Part shown: piece after piece, positions 8,757 through 18,190 of the stretch
Position numbering within the stretch: position 1 is the first letter of the stretch
How the letters are laid out: each line of letters starts with the position of its first letter
Origin: JAQVIJ01 sp041287365
Lineage (GTDB): Bacteria > Desulfobacterota > Dissulfuribacteria > Dissulfuribacterales > DYLC01
Length of the DNA: 64,000 nucleotides
Reading direction: 5' to 3'
Assembly: GCA_041287365.1 (NCBI GenBank)
Contig: JBEULL010000018.1
Coordinates: forward strand, 1 to 64,000
Translations under genes and position numbers: made by a program
The notes under the pieces: model-generated
The model's input: only the letters and a program-made list of their open reading frames with translations
Told to the model about the DNA's origin: nothing
The model's database searches: none

Positions 8757-10069
8757 TGCAAACCGTTCTTGAACAGAAGATACAGGCAATAAGACCGTCT
8801 CGAGGTAGGTTCAGCCATTGGTTAAATGGATTGACTGCTGTTTTGCTGTTCAGCTACCCTTCTCTGCTCGTCCTGCAAAAGGATGTGCACATGGCGTTTC
8901 TGGTGTTTTTGGGAGGGCTTGGCCTTTTTTGTGCCGGAACCGGATGGCGAGTCATATCCAATGAGACAAAAACGGTCATCTTTTTTGTGGCCCTGTTTCT
9001 TGGAGTGTCCGGCCTGAGCCTTCTGAATGTGGAAGACTGGAGGCACTGTCTCTGGCTTCTGAGCCGATATGAGCCATTTGTGCTGCTACCGTTTCTGATA
9101 TTCCTGTTTTCCACTCGTAAAAACGTCATGCAGTCCTTTTTCTACGGCATGATTCTGTCTGGTTTCGTGTGCTTCGGAATAGCCGCTTACGAGGTGTGGA
9201 GTCTGAGTCTGGAGCGGGCCGAAGGGGCATTCAAGAACGCCAATCGATTCGGCAGCGTGGCCGTTTGTTTTGCATCTTTTCTTGTGGCCGCCTGGTTTTT
9301 TCTGCCGATGAAACGGTATCTAATGCTATCGGCTGGGTTTTCGGCCTTTTTTTGCCTGTGGGCGGGTCTGCTGTCCGGTTCTCGCGGGGCTGTCTTCGTC
9401 TTTCCCATACTTATGCTGTTTCTGTGGTATGTGCTTTTTTTTATGAGAAAGTTGAAAAATGAGGGCATCGCTGAACGGTTACCGGGTATCAGGGCATATA
9501 GATGGAGTCTTGTCATTTTTTTGCTGGCATTTACAGTAGGTTTCACTGGCTATAACGGGTTTTTAAGACAGCATGCTAAAAAGGCTGTTACTGAAGTCGA
9601 GGAATACCTGCACGGCAAACGAGACAACGAGGCCTCCATAGGTCAGCGGCTGATGATGTGGGGATATGCCGTTCAGATATGGAAGCGACATCCTTGGATA
9701 GGAACCGGCATAGGGGATGTGGAGAAGGATATGACCGAATTGAACCAGGCTGCCGGCAGCCCCATGACTCATATATATTACGATGTGCATAATATCTATC
9801 TGAATGTCTTGGCCTCCACCGGCATCGTCGGACTTACAGGTATGGTGCTTGCGTGTTTTGTGGCGCCGTTTCGTGCGTTTCGGCGCAGTTTCCTAAATGC
9901 GGCATCGCATGAGAACGCCCGCTATGCAGCGGTCTGTGGTGTGATGACTCTGATATTCTTCGCCATGAACGGCATTTCCGAGGGCTGGATATATACAAGG
10001 GGCGTGACATTTTTCGTGTTGTTACTGGCCGTGTTTTTGAGTGGAGTGCAAAACAGGAACGAGGATTGA
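8756..10069 (+). CDS. O-antigen ligase/polymerase-like membrane protein (WaaL/Wzy_C family)
   Basis: The start is the ATG at 8756 in a TGATG overlap with the glycosyltransferase stop, giving 437 residues. Many hydrophobic segments span most of the protein. A large periplasmic loop contains RLMMWGYAVQIWKRHPWIGTG and then VHNIYLNVLASTGIVGL, the pattern of the Wzy_C domain with its conserved His. Such proteins transfer or polymerise undecaprenyl-linked glycans at the outer face of the inner membrane. Ligase and polymerase cannot be separated by sequence alone. It closes the operon that begins with pst. Confidence 0.8.
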   Translation: MQTVLEQKIQAIRPSRGRFSHWLNGLTAVLLFSYPSLLVLQKDVHMAFLVFLGGLGLFCAGTGWRVISNETKTVIFFVALFLGVSGLSLLNVEDWRHCLWLLSRYEPFVLLPFLIFLFSTRKNVMQSFFYGMILSGFVCFGIAAYEVWSLSLERAEGAFKNANRFGSVAVCFASFLVAAWFFLPMKRYLMLSAGFSAFFCLWAGLLSGSRGAVFVFPILMLFLWYVLFFMRKLKNEGIAERLPGIRAYRWSLVIFLLAFTVGFTGYNGFLRQHAKKAVTEVEEYLHGKRDNEASIGQRLMMWGYAVQIWKRHPWIGTGIGDVEKDMTELNQAAGSPMTHIYYDVHNIYLNVLASTGIVGLTGMVLACFVAPFRAFRRSFLNAASHENARYAAVCGVMTLIFFAMNGISEGWIYTRGVTFFVLLLAVFLSGVQNRNED

Positions 10070-10168
10070 CGGTGGAAGAAATCTGTTGACAGTGGTTATA
10101 TTGGTTTTTCATTTTCTTGAGTAGTATGTTATATATCGAAACAGTTTTTTGTTTTGTTCCCTGTGGAT

Positions 10169-11050
10169 ATGCCTATCAGAACCCTTCTCATACTGTTTAC
10201 CTGTTTCTGCGGCCTGTGTTTTCATGCTGTTGCAGGTATTTTCGACCCTCTCGTATGGGCAGGTGAGCCTCGTGTATCCGCTGTGCTTTCTTCAGAGATT
10301 CGTCCTTACATGCAGGCCATGGAGGGCCTGAGGTCAGCTTTTCCATTCTATATCCCTACATTTTCCATGGCCAATCCTGAGTTGGCGGCCAAAATGCTTC
10401 ATGAAAATGACTATGACCGAGTGGTGGCCGTGGGTTCCAATGCCGCTCGGCTGGCGCTGCAGAATGTGTCTGACAAAAAAAAGGTCGTTGTCTTAATGAT
10501 TCTGGATATTCGCGAGAATTTTGGCGAAGGCCTGTGCGGTGTGGATATGCGTGTGCCCATTGAAGAGGAATTGCGTGGGATATCGGAACAATTGGGAGTA
10601 AATTTAAGAATTGCAGTGCTCTTCAGCACTGAAGAGAATGCGATGCGAGTCATGAATGCCGAGCAGGCTGCAAAGAAATTGGGTGTCAGATTGACGGCCT
10701 GGCGTGTGGCCGAACGGGCCGATGCCCTGAATCGTTTGAACTCCGAGGCCGGCACTGTGGACTGCCTGCTCTTTTTGCCTGATCCCATCTTTGATTCGGA
10801 GACCTTCATATCCCACCTGGTCAAGACCGCATTGCTGAAGGGTGTGGCCCCTGTGGGTTACAACCGTTTTTTTGTGGAGACAGGGGCCGCGCTTTCATTC
10901 AATCTGGATTATGCCGGAATCGGCAGACAGGGTTCGGCGTTTTTGAATGACTTGAGCATGTGCGGTATTCTTACCCCTGCATTTCAGGTGGAGGTCAATG
11001 GAAAGAGCCTGGAACTCGTTCAAAGACAGTGGAAGGAGAGAAGGCCGTGA
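10169..11050 (+). CDS. ABC-type periplasmic solute-binding protein, orphan (COG2984-like)
   Basis: About 293 residues from the ATG at 10169; in-frame TTG (10154) and GTG (10163) are alternatives and none has a good ribosome site. A signal peptide ends near HAVAG. The rest reads as a two-lobed periplasmic binding protein: RVVAVGSNAARLA, VVLMILDIRENF, LRIAVLFSTEEN, VDCLLFLPDPIF, GVAPVGYNRFFVETGAAL. These are typical of the COG2984 binding proteins linked to tryptophan and other uptake. No permease or ATPase follows; a histidine kinase does, starting in its stop codon. It may be the ligand-sensing part of that kinase. The ligand is unknown. Confidence 0.7.
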   Translation: MPIRTLLILFTCFCGLCFHAVAGIFDPLVWAGEPRVSAVLSSEIRPYMQAMEGLRSAFPFYIPTFSMANPELAAKMLHENDYDRVVAVGSNAARLALQNVSDKKKVVVLMILDIRENFGEGLCGVDMRVPIEEELRGISEQLGVNLRIAVLFSTEENAMRVMNAEQAAKKLGVRLTAWRVAERADALNRLNSEAGTVDCLLFLPDPIFDSETFISHLVKTALLKGVAPVGYNRFFVETGAALSFNLDYAGIGRQGSAFLNDLSMCGILTPAFQVEVNGKSLELVQRQWKERRP

Positions 11051-12453
11051 TCACCTCTCTCGGATTGAAACAGAGACTGCTTCTTGGGTTGCTGGCCTTG
11101 ATGCTTGGCTCAGTGGTGGTGTTCTGGGTGGTGGGAGGCATGTGGGGTGAGCACTTTTTGCGCAGCAGATTTGAAGATCGCATCACATTTCTGGCTCATC
11201 ATCTGGCCTTGAACGCTGAGTTGGGTATGCTTTTGAATGACAAGAAGATGTTGACGAGACTTGCCGAAAACATACTTTCCGAAAAAGATATAACTGCTGT
11301 GGTGATTCAGGACACCGATGGAAAGACTTTGGTTTCCGTAGGAGACAGGCAGGAGGGTAGTAATGTAATGGTCTCTGAGATACTTCTGCGGCAACAGAAG
11401 GAAGATCCGTTTTTACAGACTGATGCTCAAAAGCCCAGGTCCTTGGGCAGAGTGATGGTATATTACAGCGTAGCCGGTATGGAGGAACTGCTCTTCAGTC
11501 TTCGCAAACTGTTTGTATGGATCGTCATTGCAATAGCTGTTATCGGAACCGGTGTGTTTTATGTATTTTCTCACTCTCTTGTGGCGCCTCTTAAGGAGTT
11601 GGTGCAAGCCGCGCGCCGAGTCTCTCATGGTGATTGGAATGTGGATGTGAAGGGCGGGTCTTTGCCGGAGACCATGGAATTGGCGGAGGCATTCAACCAG
11701 ATGCTTATATCCCTTCAGGAGAGCAGACAGGCCCTTGAGGAGAGCTATCAGGAGATGAGCTCGCAGAAGGCATTGGCCGAGGTAGGTGAATTTGCATTTC
11801 ACGTGGCGCATGAGGTGAAAAATCCCCTTGGTATCATGAAGGGGGCCATGGATATCCTGAAAAAGCCGGAGGTACCGCAGGATACGAAGATCACCATGAT
11901 TGCCTATGTGGAGGATGAGATTCGGCGGTTGAACGCAATGATTCAGGACTTTCTGGATTTTTCAAGGCCGAGAAAGCCCGTCTTTCAACCCGTTGTTCTT
12001 ACAACATTTCTATTTGAGCTGTTAAATCGAATGGAGCTGGAATGGAATGACAAGGGGATTTCTTTGAGATGGTTTTCGGAATGCGATACGGCTGTGTGTA
12101 TGGCGGATGCGGACATGCTCGCTCAGGCGGTCATGAATGTGGTCAAGAATGCCTGTGAGGCATGTGAGGCAACGGGGCGGCGTTATGATGACCTTGCTGC
12201 AGTGGTGGTGCGTCTCAAGAAAATTGGAGCCTACGCTGTGATAGAGGTGCAGGACAATGGATCCGGTATTCCAGAGGAGTTGCGAGAACGCATCCTTCAG
12301 CCGTTTTTCACCACCAAGACCAAGGGTACGGGGCTTGGGCTTTCTTTTGTGCGTCGAGTGATCGAGTTGCACGGCGGGGATATGTCCTTTGAAAGCGATG
12401 GAGTGTGCGGCAGTGTGTTTAGGTTGCTGCTGCCCTTGAAAAATATGGATTAG
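11047..12453 (+). CDS. HAMP-domain sensor histidine kinase
   Basis: The start is GTG at 11047 in a GTGA overlap, with GGAAGGAGAG just upstream, giving 468 residues. Order: membrane helix at about 7-30, periplasmic sensor of about 120 residues, second helix near 155-180, HAMP linker, dimerisation helix with phospho-acceptor His255 in HVAHEVKNPLG, then an ATPase domain with NVVKNACEA (N box), DNGSGIP (G1) and GTGLGLSFV (G2). It should phosphorylate the regulator encoded 14 nt downstream. The genetic fusion to a binding protein suggests that this protein detects its liganded form in the periplasm. Confidence 0.9.
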   Translation: MITSLGLKQRLLLGLLALMLGSVVVFWVVGGMWGEHFLRSRFEDRITFLAHHLALNAELGMLLNDKKMLTRLAENILSEKDITAVVIQDTDGKTLVSVGDRQEGSNVMVSEILLRQQKEDPFLQTDAQKPRSLGRVMVYYSVAGMEELLFSLRKLFVWIVIAIAVIGTGVFYVFSHSLVAPLKELVQAARRVSHGDWNVDVKGGSLPETMELAEAFNQMLISLQESRQALEESYQEMSSQKALAEVGEFAFHVAHEVKNPLGIMKGAMDILKKPEVPQDTKITMIAYVEDEIRRLNAMIQDFLDFSRPRKPVFQPVVLTTFLFELLNRMELEWNDKGISLRWFSECDTAVCMADADMLAQAVMNVVKNACEACEATGRRYDDLAAVVVRLKKIGAYAVIEVQDNGSGIPEELRERILQPFFTTKTKGTGLGLSFVRRVIELHGGDMSFESDGVCGSVFRLLLPLKNMD

Positions 12454-12467
12454 AAAGGTGTGATACT

Positions 12468-13829
12468 ATGGCAAGCATATTGATAGTGGATGATGAGTCC
12501 AAAATACGACATATTTTGCGAATCATGCTGTCTCTCAAGGGTCATTCGGTGCATGAGGCCGAAAACGGTGAGGATGCCCTGAAAATCGTTCAACGGGAAC
12601 CGCTGGACCTGGTTATTTCTGATATCAAGATGCCCAGAATGGATGGTCTGACTCTTCTCGAACGCATAAAGGAGATGAATGCCGCCTGTCCTGTGGTCTT
12701 TATCACCGCCTTTGCCACAATAGATTCCTGCGTTGAGGCCATGCAGAAGGGTGCCGTGGACTACATTACGAAGCCTTTTGATGAGCAACGTATTTTGCTC
12801 ACCATCGAAAAGGCCCTTGGTATCTCGCGCATTTTGGCGGAGAACAAGTCACTCAAAGAAGAATTGGCCGGTCGGAGCGCAAGCGAGATCGTATGTGTGT
12901 CACCTGCCATGCAGCGAGTGCTGGAACTGGCGTTGAAGGTGGCCCAAAAGCCGGACACCACTGTACTCATAACAGGTGAATCAGGGACAGGCAAGGAGAT
13001 AGTCGCCAGATTTATACATCAACACAGCCCAAGGGCCCCAAAGCGTTTTGTGGCCATCAATTGCGCGGCCATCTCTCCAAACCTGGTAGAGAGCACCCTT
13101 TTCGGCCATGAACGGGGTGCATTTACAGGGGCGGATAAACGCAAAGAGGGTCTGTTCGAATATGCCAATCAAGGTACGCTCTTTCTGGATGAGATAGGCG
13201 AACTGCCCATCGAGGTGCAGGCCAAGCTGCTTCGAGCCCTTCAGGAGCGTGTGATTCAGCGCGTTGGAGGAAACGAGCAGATCAAGGTGGATGTGCGTGT
13301 GCTCTGTGCCACCAATCAGGACTTGAGCCAGATGGTGAACAAGGGCAGGTTTCGAGAGGACCTGTTCTATCGCATAAACGTGTTTCCCATTCAGATACCG
13401 CCGCTTCAGGAGAGAAGAGAGGATATAGTGCCTCTGGCTGAGCACTTTGCGCGCAAGTTTACGGGCAAACAGGATGAAAATGCCATATTGCTCACAAATG
13501 GAGCCAAAAGGCTTTTGGAGAAGTATCATTGGCCAGGAAACGTGAGGGAACTGGTGAACGCCATGGAGAGGGCCGTGATTCTGGCAGGGGAACAGCCCAT
13601 CACAGCGGACGAGTTGTCTTTTTTGCGTGTGCGTGGCCCTGCTTCCGGCATACTGGAGGACTTCAGGCTGCCTGCCGGAGGTATTTCGCTGGAGGCATTG
13701 GAAACGGAATTGATTCGACAGGCCCTTCAGATGACAAACAACAATCAGAGCGCTGCAGCCAAGCTCCTTGGCCTGACTCGTGCCAAGTTTCGGACCTTTT
13801 TGAAGCAGCTGGAAGAAGAAAATGATTGA
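12468..13829 (+). CDS. Sigma-54-dependent response regulator (NtrC/AtoC family)
   Basis: 453 residues. The receiver domain has acidic Asp8-Asp9, phospho-acceptor Asp52 (SDIKMPRMDG), Thr80 and Lys102. The central AAA+ domain has Walker A GESGTGKE near 170-177, the sigma-54 contact loop GAFTGA near 217-222, and Walker B FLDEIGELP. A Fis-type helix-turn-helix ends the protein (NNNQSAAAKLLGLTRAKF). It activates sigma-54 promoters, whose location is not evident in this cluster; a sigma-54 site is seen before flgF. The last 8 nt overlap the TonB receptor gene. Confidence 0.95.
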   Translation: MASILIVDDESKIRHILRIMLSLKGHSVHEAENGEDALKIVQREPLDLVISDIKMPRMDGLTLLERIKEMNAACPVVFITAFATIDSCVEAMQKGAVDYITKPFDEQRILLTIEKALGISRILAENKSLKEELAGRSASEIVCVSPAMQRVLELALKVAQKPDTTVLITGESGTGKEIVARFIHQHSPRAPKRFVAINCAAISPNLVESTLFGHERGAFTGADKRKEGLFEYANQGTLFLDEIGELPIEVQAKLLRALQERVIQRVGGNEQIKVDVRVLCATNQDLSQMVNKGRFREDLFYRINVFPIQIPPLQERREDIVPLAEHFARKFTGKQDENAILLTNGAKRLLEKYHWPGNVRELVNAMERAVILAGEQPITADELSFLRVRGPASGILEDFRLPAGGISLEALETELIRQALQMTNNNQSAAAKLLGLTRAKFRTFLKQLEEEND

Positions 13830-15891
13830 TTTGTTCAGAAAACGGCCTTTGAAGGCAGGATTTAGTCTTTTTAATCATATTTTCAGCAGACTTACCGTGC
13901 TGATGGGCATCCTCTGTCTCATGAACGCCGTGACCGTATTTGCCGTTGAGGACTCTTCCATCATGTTCGTGGGTGAGGACCTTTCTGTGTTGACCATCGC
14001 CTCCAGAAGGGCCGAGAGTCCTGAGAGTGCGCCTGCCGTGGCTCAGGTGATAAGCGCGGACGAGCTGAGGCGAAACGGCGTAAACACGGTGGCCGAGGCC
14101 CTGTCCATTTCACCAGGCTTTTATATGCTGCCGGATCAGCGAGGCTTTATTCCCTATCAGCGAGGAGTCAAGGATGGCACCTTATTTTTGTATAACTCCG
14201 TGCCCCTGACCGCCGATGGCTCACGTGCTGTAAATCCCTTGAACGAAGATGTGTCCCTGGCTGCAATAGAGCGTATAGAGATTGTTCGCGGCCCTGGTTC
14301 CGTGCTTTGGGGGCCTGACGCCTTTGCCGGCATAGTAAATATCGTGCCCAAACGAGGCAGGGATGTGAATGGTTTTGAGTTGCAGGCACGAGGGGGGGCG
14401 CCAGACAAAGATCGTTCAGTGAATCTGCTCTGGGGCAAAAACACGGGGCTTTGGGAGGGCTTCGCTACCTTGAATCTGCGCGAAGGTAATGACCCCTTCA
14501 ATCATTTCAATCTGGTGCGGCTGACAGGGCCGGATAATTTGCCGCTTCCATTTTCTGAGCGCATAGGAAGTGCGGAGCTTCCTGACTCCAGATCGGTGGA
14601 GGGGGTGTTTAACCTTTCGTGGCAGGACTGGCTGAAATTTTCCGGCCGTTGGTCCGAATCCGAAAGATATTATGTGTTGAATGATTCCTCTTCGAGTCTT
14701 CTGTGGCGAGGCAGAAGAGAGACTCCTTTCCGGTTTCTGCGCATGGAGGCCGAGAGGTCCTACGGTCCTTCCAAGTTGAGTCTGAACGCCTATTACAGCG
14801 AGTTCGATTTTGCGGAGCAGGAAGTGGACCTGCCCAGCCTTTCACAAAAGAGTCGTGTGTCTTATGCCGAACTCCTTTACGATCGTGAGCTCTGGAGTGC
14901 GGATGCACTGGCCACCCTTGGTATTTCCTATCGTTATAATACTGTGAGTGGCGCCATAGTGACCAAGGGCTATCCACCCGATTTTATGGTGCCTGGGAAC
15001 ATCTTCTTTCTGCCGCTGGTAAGGCAGCAGGACATCTCCACTCGAATGCCATCGGCCTTTATGCAGCTGCGAAGGCACTGGAATCTGCTGGATGCCTGGG
15101 TGGGGTTGCGCCTGGACGACCATGAATACGACACCGCATTGAGTTACAATGCAGGAGTGAGCATGCGGCTTTCGCATGAGTGGCAACTCAAGTTTTTGTC
15201 TGGATCGGCCTACAGAACGCCTTACAATCTTCAATTTGCACAAAAAACCAATATAACGCCTGAAGAGATCAGGAATCTGAGTGCCCAGCTTCTCTGGAAG
15301 CCGACGCACAGCTTCAATCTCTCGGTCACGGGTTTTTGGAATCGTATTCAGCATCACATGAACGAGGATGCGCTGGCAGGGCTTTCCGCACCTGTAAGCG
15401 AAAAGATAGTTGGTCTGGAGTGGGAAGGCAGGTGGATGCCGGTAAAGGACCTCACCCTCTGGCTGAATGGCACGGTGTTTTCCAATTCAGGGGATGACGA
15501 AACTTATAGTCTTTATATCAAGCGGTTGATAAATGGGGTATGGGTGGACAGTCTGTACCGTAGTTGGAGTGTGCCCTATGATGTCGGATCTGACGGACTT
15601 TTCAATGCCGGAGTGAATTGGCGCGCATTTGAAAATTTGGATTTTTCTCTTCGCCTACAATACGCTCACGCCAGGGAGTTCTATTACAACAAGGGGACTC
15701 TGAAAGAAACCACGCCCTCCAATTGGTTGGCGGCCTCTGCCATCACTCTAAAGGATTGGCCTGTAAAAAAGGGTGAGCTGCAGTGGTCGGTCAAAAACCT
15801 CCTGAATAACGATTATTCCATTCAGGGTACCTATGCACCTCGAGACAACCCGCCGTTTCAGACCTATCTGACCTGGAGATGGAGGTTTTAG
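13822..15891 (+). CDS. TonB-dependent outer-membrane receptor
   Basis: 689 residues. A long N-terminus with a hydrophobic signal ends near residue 41. The plug domain follows: VAQVISADELRRNGVNTVAEAL, GFIPYQRGVKDGT, RIEIVRGPGSVLWGPDAFAGIVN. A 22-strand barrel ends with the aromatic YLTWRWRF, as expected of an outer-membrane beta-barrel. The plug resembles BtuB/cobalamin-type and siderophore receptors, but the substrate is not determinable. It is overlapped by the regulator gene, so synthesis is probably coupled to the sensory cluster. Confidence 0.92.
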   Translation: MIDLFRKRPLKAGFSLFNHIFSRLTVLMGILCLMNAVTVFAVEDSSIMFVGEDLSVLTIASRRAESPESAPAVAQVISADELRRNGVNTVAEALSISPGFYMLPDQRGFIPYQRGVKDGTLFLYNSVPLTADGSRAVNPLNEDVSLAAIERIEIVRGPGSVLWGPDAFAGIVNIVPKRGRDVNGFELQARGGAPDKDRSVNLLWGKNTGLWEGFATLNLREGNDPFNHFNLVRLTGPDNLPLPFSERIGSAELPDSRSVEGVFNLSWQDWLKFSGRWSESERYYVLNDSSSSLLWRGRRETPFRFLRMEAERSYGPSKLSLNAYYSEFDFAEQEVDLPSLSQKSRVSYAELLYDRELWSADALATLGISYRYNTVSGAIVTKGYPPDFMVPGNIFFLPLVRQQDISTRMPSAFMQLRRHWNLLDAWVGLRLDDHEYDTALSYNAGVSMRLSHEWQLKFLSGSAYRTPYNLQFAQKTNITPEEIRNLSAQLLWKPTHSFNLSVTGFWNRIQHHMNEDALAGLSAPVSEKIVGLEWEGRWMPVKDLTLWLNGTVFSNSGDDETYSLYIKRLINGVWVDSLYRSWSVPYDVGSDGLFNAGVNWRAFENLDFSLRLQYAHAREFYYNKGTLKETTPSNWLAASAITLKDWPVKKGELQWSVKNLLNNDYSIQGTYAPRDNPPFQTYLTWRWRF

Positions 15892-15898
15892 GCCTGTC

Positions 15899-17359
15899 AT
15901 GTCTGATGCAGACAGTTCATTTGATTTTCTTTTTGGAGCGGCGCACAGCTCACTCAAAACGAAGGGCGCTGCAAGCCGGTCATCGTCAGGAAAGGCGGAG
16001 CCTGACATCTGGAGCGTGTCGCGTCTGGTCTCCACCGTACACAATGTGCTGGCAGAGAGCTTTTGCGCTGTTTGGCTGCGGGGCGAGATATCCAATCTCA
16101 GCCGGCCGGCCTCCGGACACCTCTATTTTACCCTTAAAGACGCGAGCGCCCAGATTCGAGTCGTGATGTTCAAACGATATGTAACGGCCGAAAACCTTGC
16201 CATAAAAGACGGAATGGAGGTGGTGATTCACGGCGAGGTCGGAGTCTATGCCGGTCGCGGCGACCTGCAATTCATAGCTGATTCCATGGAGCCTGCAGGA
16301 GAAGGGGCATTGAAACTGGCCTTCGAGGCACTGAAACAGCGTCTGCATGAGCGTGGGTGGTTCGATGAGGCCCGCAAGCGGCCGCTGCCATTTCTGCCCA
16401 AACGGGTATTTCTTATAACCTCTCCCACAGGGGCTGTGGTGCACGATTTTCTGCGCACGACATTTCTCAGATTCCCTGCCGCCCATGTGGTGCTGACTCC
16501 CAGCCGTGTGCAGGGTGAAGGGGCTGCTGTGGAGCTGAGAGATGCCGTGAGGTTGGCTGATTCTGTGGCTCGACCAGGCGATGTAATTGTGCTGGCTCGA
16601 GGTGGAGGCAGCCTTGAAGACCTCTGGCCTTTTAATGACGAGGGCCTGGCCGAGGCCGTCTTGCATGCCTCCGTGCCTGTGGTCTCTGCCGTAGGGCATG
16701 AGGTGGACTTCACCATCTGTGATTTTGTGGCGGACAGGCGTGCAGCCACTCCTACGGCTGCCGCACAGTTGCTTTTCCCTTTACATTTGGATTTGAATCA
16801 AGGGTTGTCGGCGTTGCACAACAGACTTCATACATCGGTCAGACGGTTGATTGAGATGGGAAAGCGCCGAGTGGAGACATGTTCGGCGCGTCTGGTGCAT
16901 CCGAGACAGCGTCTGAACGAGGGCCGCATGAGGCTGGATCATGCGTCCAGCAGGCTTTTGGAGGCCGTGTCTCAACACCTCTTAAAGCTTTCTCATGAAT
17001 TGGACCGGAGACAGGCTCGATTGCTGGCATGTTCTCCGAAAATTTATGTCAGGGATCGAAGACAACGCCTGGAGTCTCAGCAAAAACACCTGTTGCAGGT
17101 TATAAAAGGCGTGGTTGCAGCCAAGAAACAGGGTTTTTTGGAGTGTTCAGGCGTGTTGAATGCCTTAAGCCCGCTGGCTGTGCTGGCCCGTGGTTATAGT
17201 ATAGTCACACGCGTCAAAAATGCTGAGATAATTCGAAATGCCTTACAGGTGAAACAAGGCGAGATGCTTCGCATTCAGCCTCAAAAAGGGGTGTTGCTTT
17301 GCAGGGTTGCAGCCTGTATGGAGTCAAACGGTTTGACTCACGAAGGGCAAGGGGAATAG
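15899..17359 (+). CDS. xseA: Exodeoxyribonuclease VII large subunit
   Basis: 486 residues. The N-terminal OB fold is recognisable (AVWLRGEISNLSRPASGHLY, FTLKDASAQIRVVMFK), followed by the catalytic region (LPKRVFLITSPTGAVVHDF, VLARGGGSLEDLWPFNDE, PVVSAVGHEVDFTICDFVAD) and a helical coiled-coil tail. It degrades single-stranded DNA in repair together with the small subunit XseB. No xseB is seen beside it. It begins 7 nt after the TonB receptor gene and is probably cotranscribed with it. Confidence 0.93.
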   Translation: MSDADSSFDFLFGAAHSSLKTKGAASRSSSGKAEPDIWSVSRLVSTVHNVLAESFCAVWLRGEISNLSRPASGHLYFTLKDASAQIRVVMFKRYVTAENLAIKDGMEVVIHGEVGVYAGRGDLQFIADSMEPAGEGALKLAFEALKQRLHERGWFDEARKRPLPFLPKRVFLITSPTGAVVHDFLRTTFLRFPAAHVVLTPSRVQGEGAAVELRDAVRLADSVARPGDVIVLARGGGSLEDLWPFNDEGLAEAVLHASVPVVSAVGHEVDFTICDFVADRRAATPTAAAQLLFPLHLDLNQGLSALHNRLHTSVRRLIEMGKRRVETCSARLVHPRQRLNEGRMRLDHASSRLLEAVSQHLLKLSHELDRRQARLLACSPKIYVRDRRQRLESQQKHLLQVIKGVVAAKKQGFLECSGVLNALSPLAVLARGYSIVTRVKNAEIIRNALQVKQGEMLRIQPQKGVLLCRVAACMESNGLTHEGQGE

Positions 17360-17368
17360 GAACGCAAT

Positions 17369-18160
17369 ATGAGGGCGGTGATGCACAACATTGCTGTGGT
17401 CTTGAACGAGCCGCGTTATTCGGAAAACATCGGGGCGGCGGCCAGGTGTTGTAAAAATATGGGGATTCGAGATCTGATTTTGGTGAGGCCACAAAACCTT
17501 GAGATGGAAAAGGTCTTAAAGATGGCCACACATGAGGCTGTGGAGGTGGTGAACGCCATGCAGATTTACGATACACTGCTGAGTGCACTGGCTGATTTTC
17601 AGTATGCGGTTGGTACCACGGCACGTATTGGCAGGCAGAGGACGCCCACTGATACACCGCGTCAAATGGCCGACAAAGTGGCCGGACTCTCACAGGAGAA
17701 CAGAGTGGCTCTGGTGTTTGGTTCGGAGAAATACGGTCTGACCAACGATGATCTGCGGCTTTGCCATGCGATAGTCAACATACCGACCGCCGATTTTTCT
17801 TCCATAAACCTGGCGCAGAGCGTCATGATTCTGTGTTACGAGATATTTGTGTGCCAACTGGATATTCAAGTACATATCCCAAGACATGCAACCATTCTGG
17901 AACTGGAAGGATTGTTTCAGCATCTGGAGGAGCTTTTTGTAAAAATAGGCCTGATACGGCCGGAAAATCCAGATTATTGGATGGGAAACGTGAAAAAGGG
18001 TCTGACCAGAATGGGTTTGACATCAAAGGACGTGAAGATTGCCAGGGGGTTTTGCCGACAGATGCTTTGGGCCGTGAATCACAGAAAATACAATGAGAAT
18101 CCATCGGTTGAGTCATTGCATGGGCTGTTGCCGAAGTCAAAGCCGGAAATTGACGAGTAA
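17369..18160 (+). CDS. trmJ: tRNA (cytidine/uridine-2'-O-)-methyltransferase TrmJ-like (SPOUT family)
   Basis: 263 residues with a trefoil-knot methyltransferase signature: ENIGAAARCCKNMGI, then VALVFGSEKYGLTNDDLRLC and SSINLAQSVMILCYEIF. The family methylates ribose 32 in tRNA anticodon loops. Length and a helical C-terminal extension fit TrmJ better than TrmL. Assignment to TrmJ rather than a related paralogue rests on similarity alone. Confidence 0.85.
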   Translation: MRAVMHNIAVVLNEPRYSENIGAAARCCKNMGIRDLILVRPQNLEMEKVLKMATHEAVEVVNAMQIYDTLLSALADFQYAVGTTARIGRQRTPTDTPRQMADKVAGLSQENRVALVFGSEKYGLTNDDLRLCHAIVNIPTADFSSINLAQSVMILCYEIFVCQLDIQVHIPRHATILELEGLFQHLEELFVKIGLIRPENPDYWMGNVKKGLTRMGLTSKDVKIARGFCRQMLWAVNHRKYNENPSVESLHGLLPKSKPEIDE

Positions 18161-18178
18161 TCCAACCTCCGGCTTTTC
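18140..18178 (+). terminator. Possible terminator overlapping the trmJ stop
   Basis: AAGCCGG (18140-18146) pairs with CCGGCTT (18169-18175) across a 22-nt loop that includes the trmJ stop, followed by a short T-run. A convergent gene ends 13 nt beyond, so it may serve both directions. The long loop makes it weak. Confidence 0.35.
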
Positions 18179-18190
18179 AAATGGGTTCGC

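Noticed and set aside
9970..10160. Possible sigma-54 promoter before the binding-protein gene
   Set aside because: No GG-N10-GC arrangement could be found; only a lone TTGACA without a matching -10 is present.
15986..16699. A 237-codon antisense frame in xseA
   Set aside because: Shadow of the conserved exonuclease gene; no motif.
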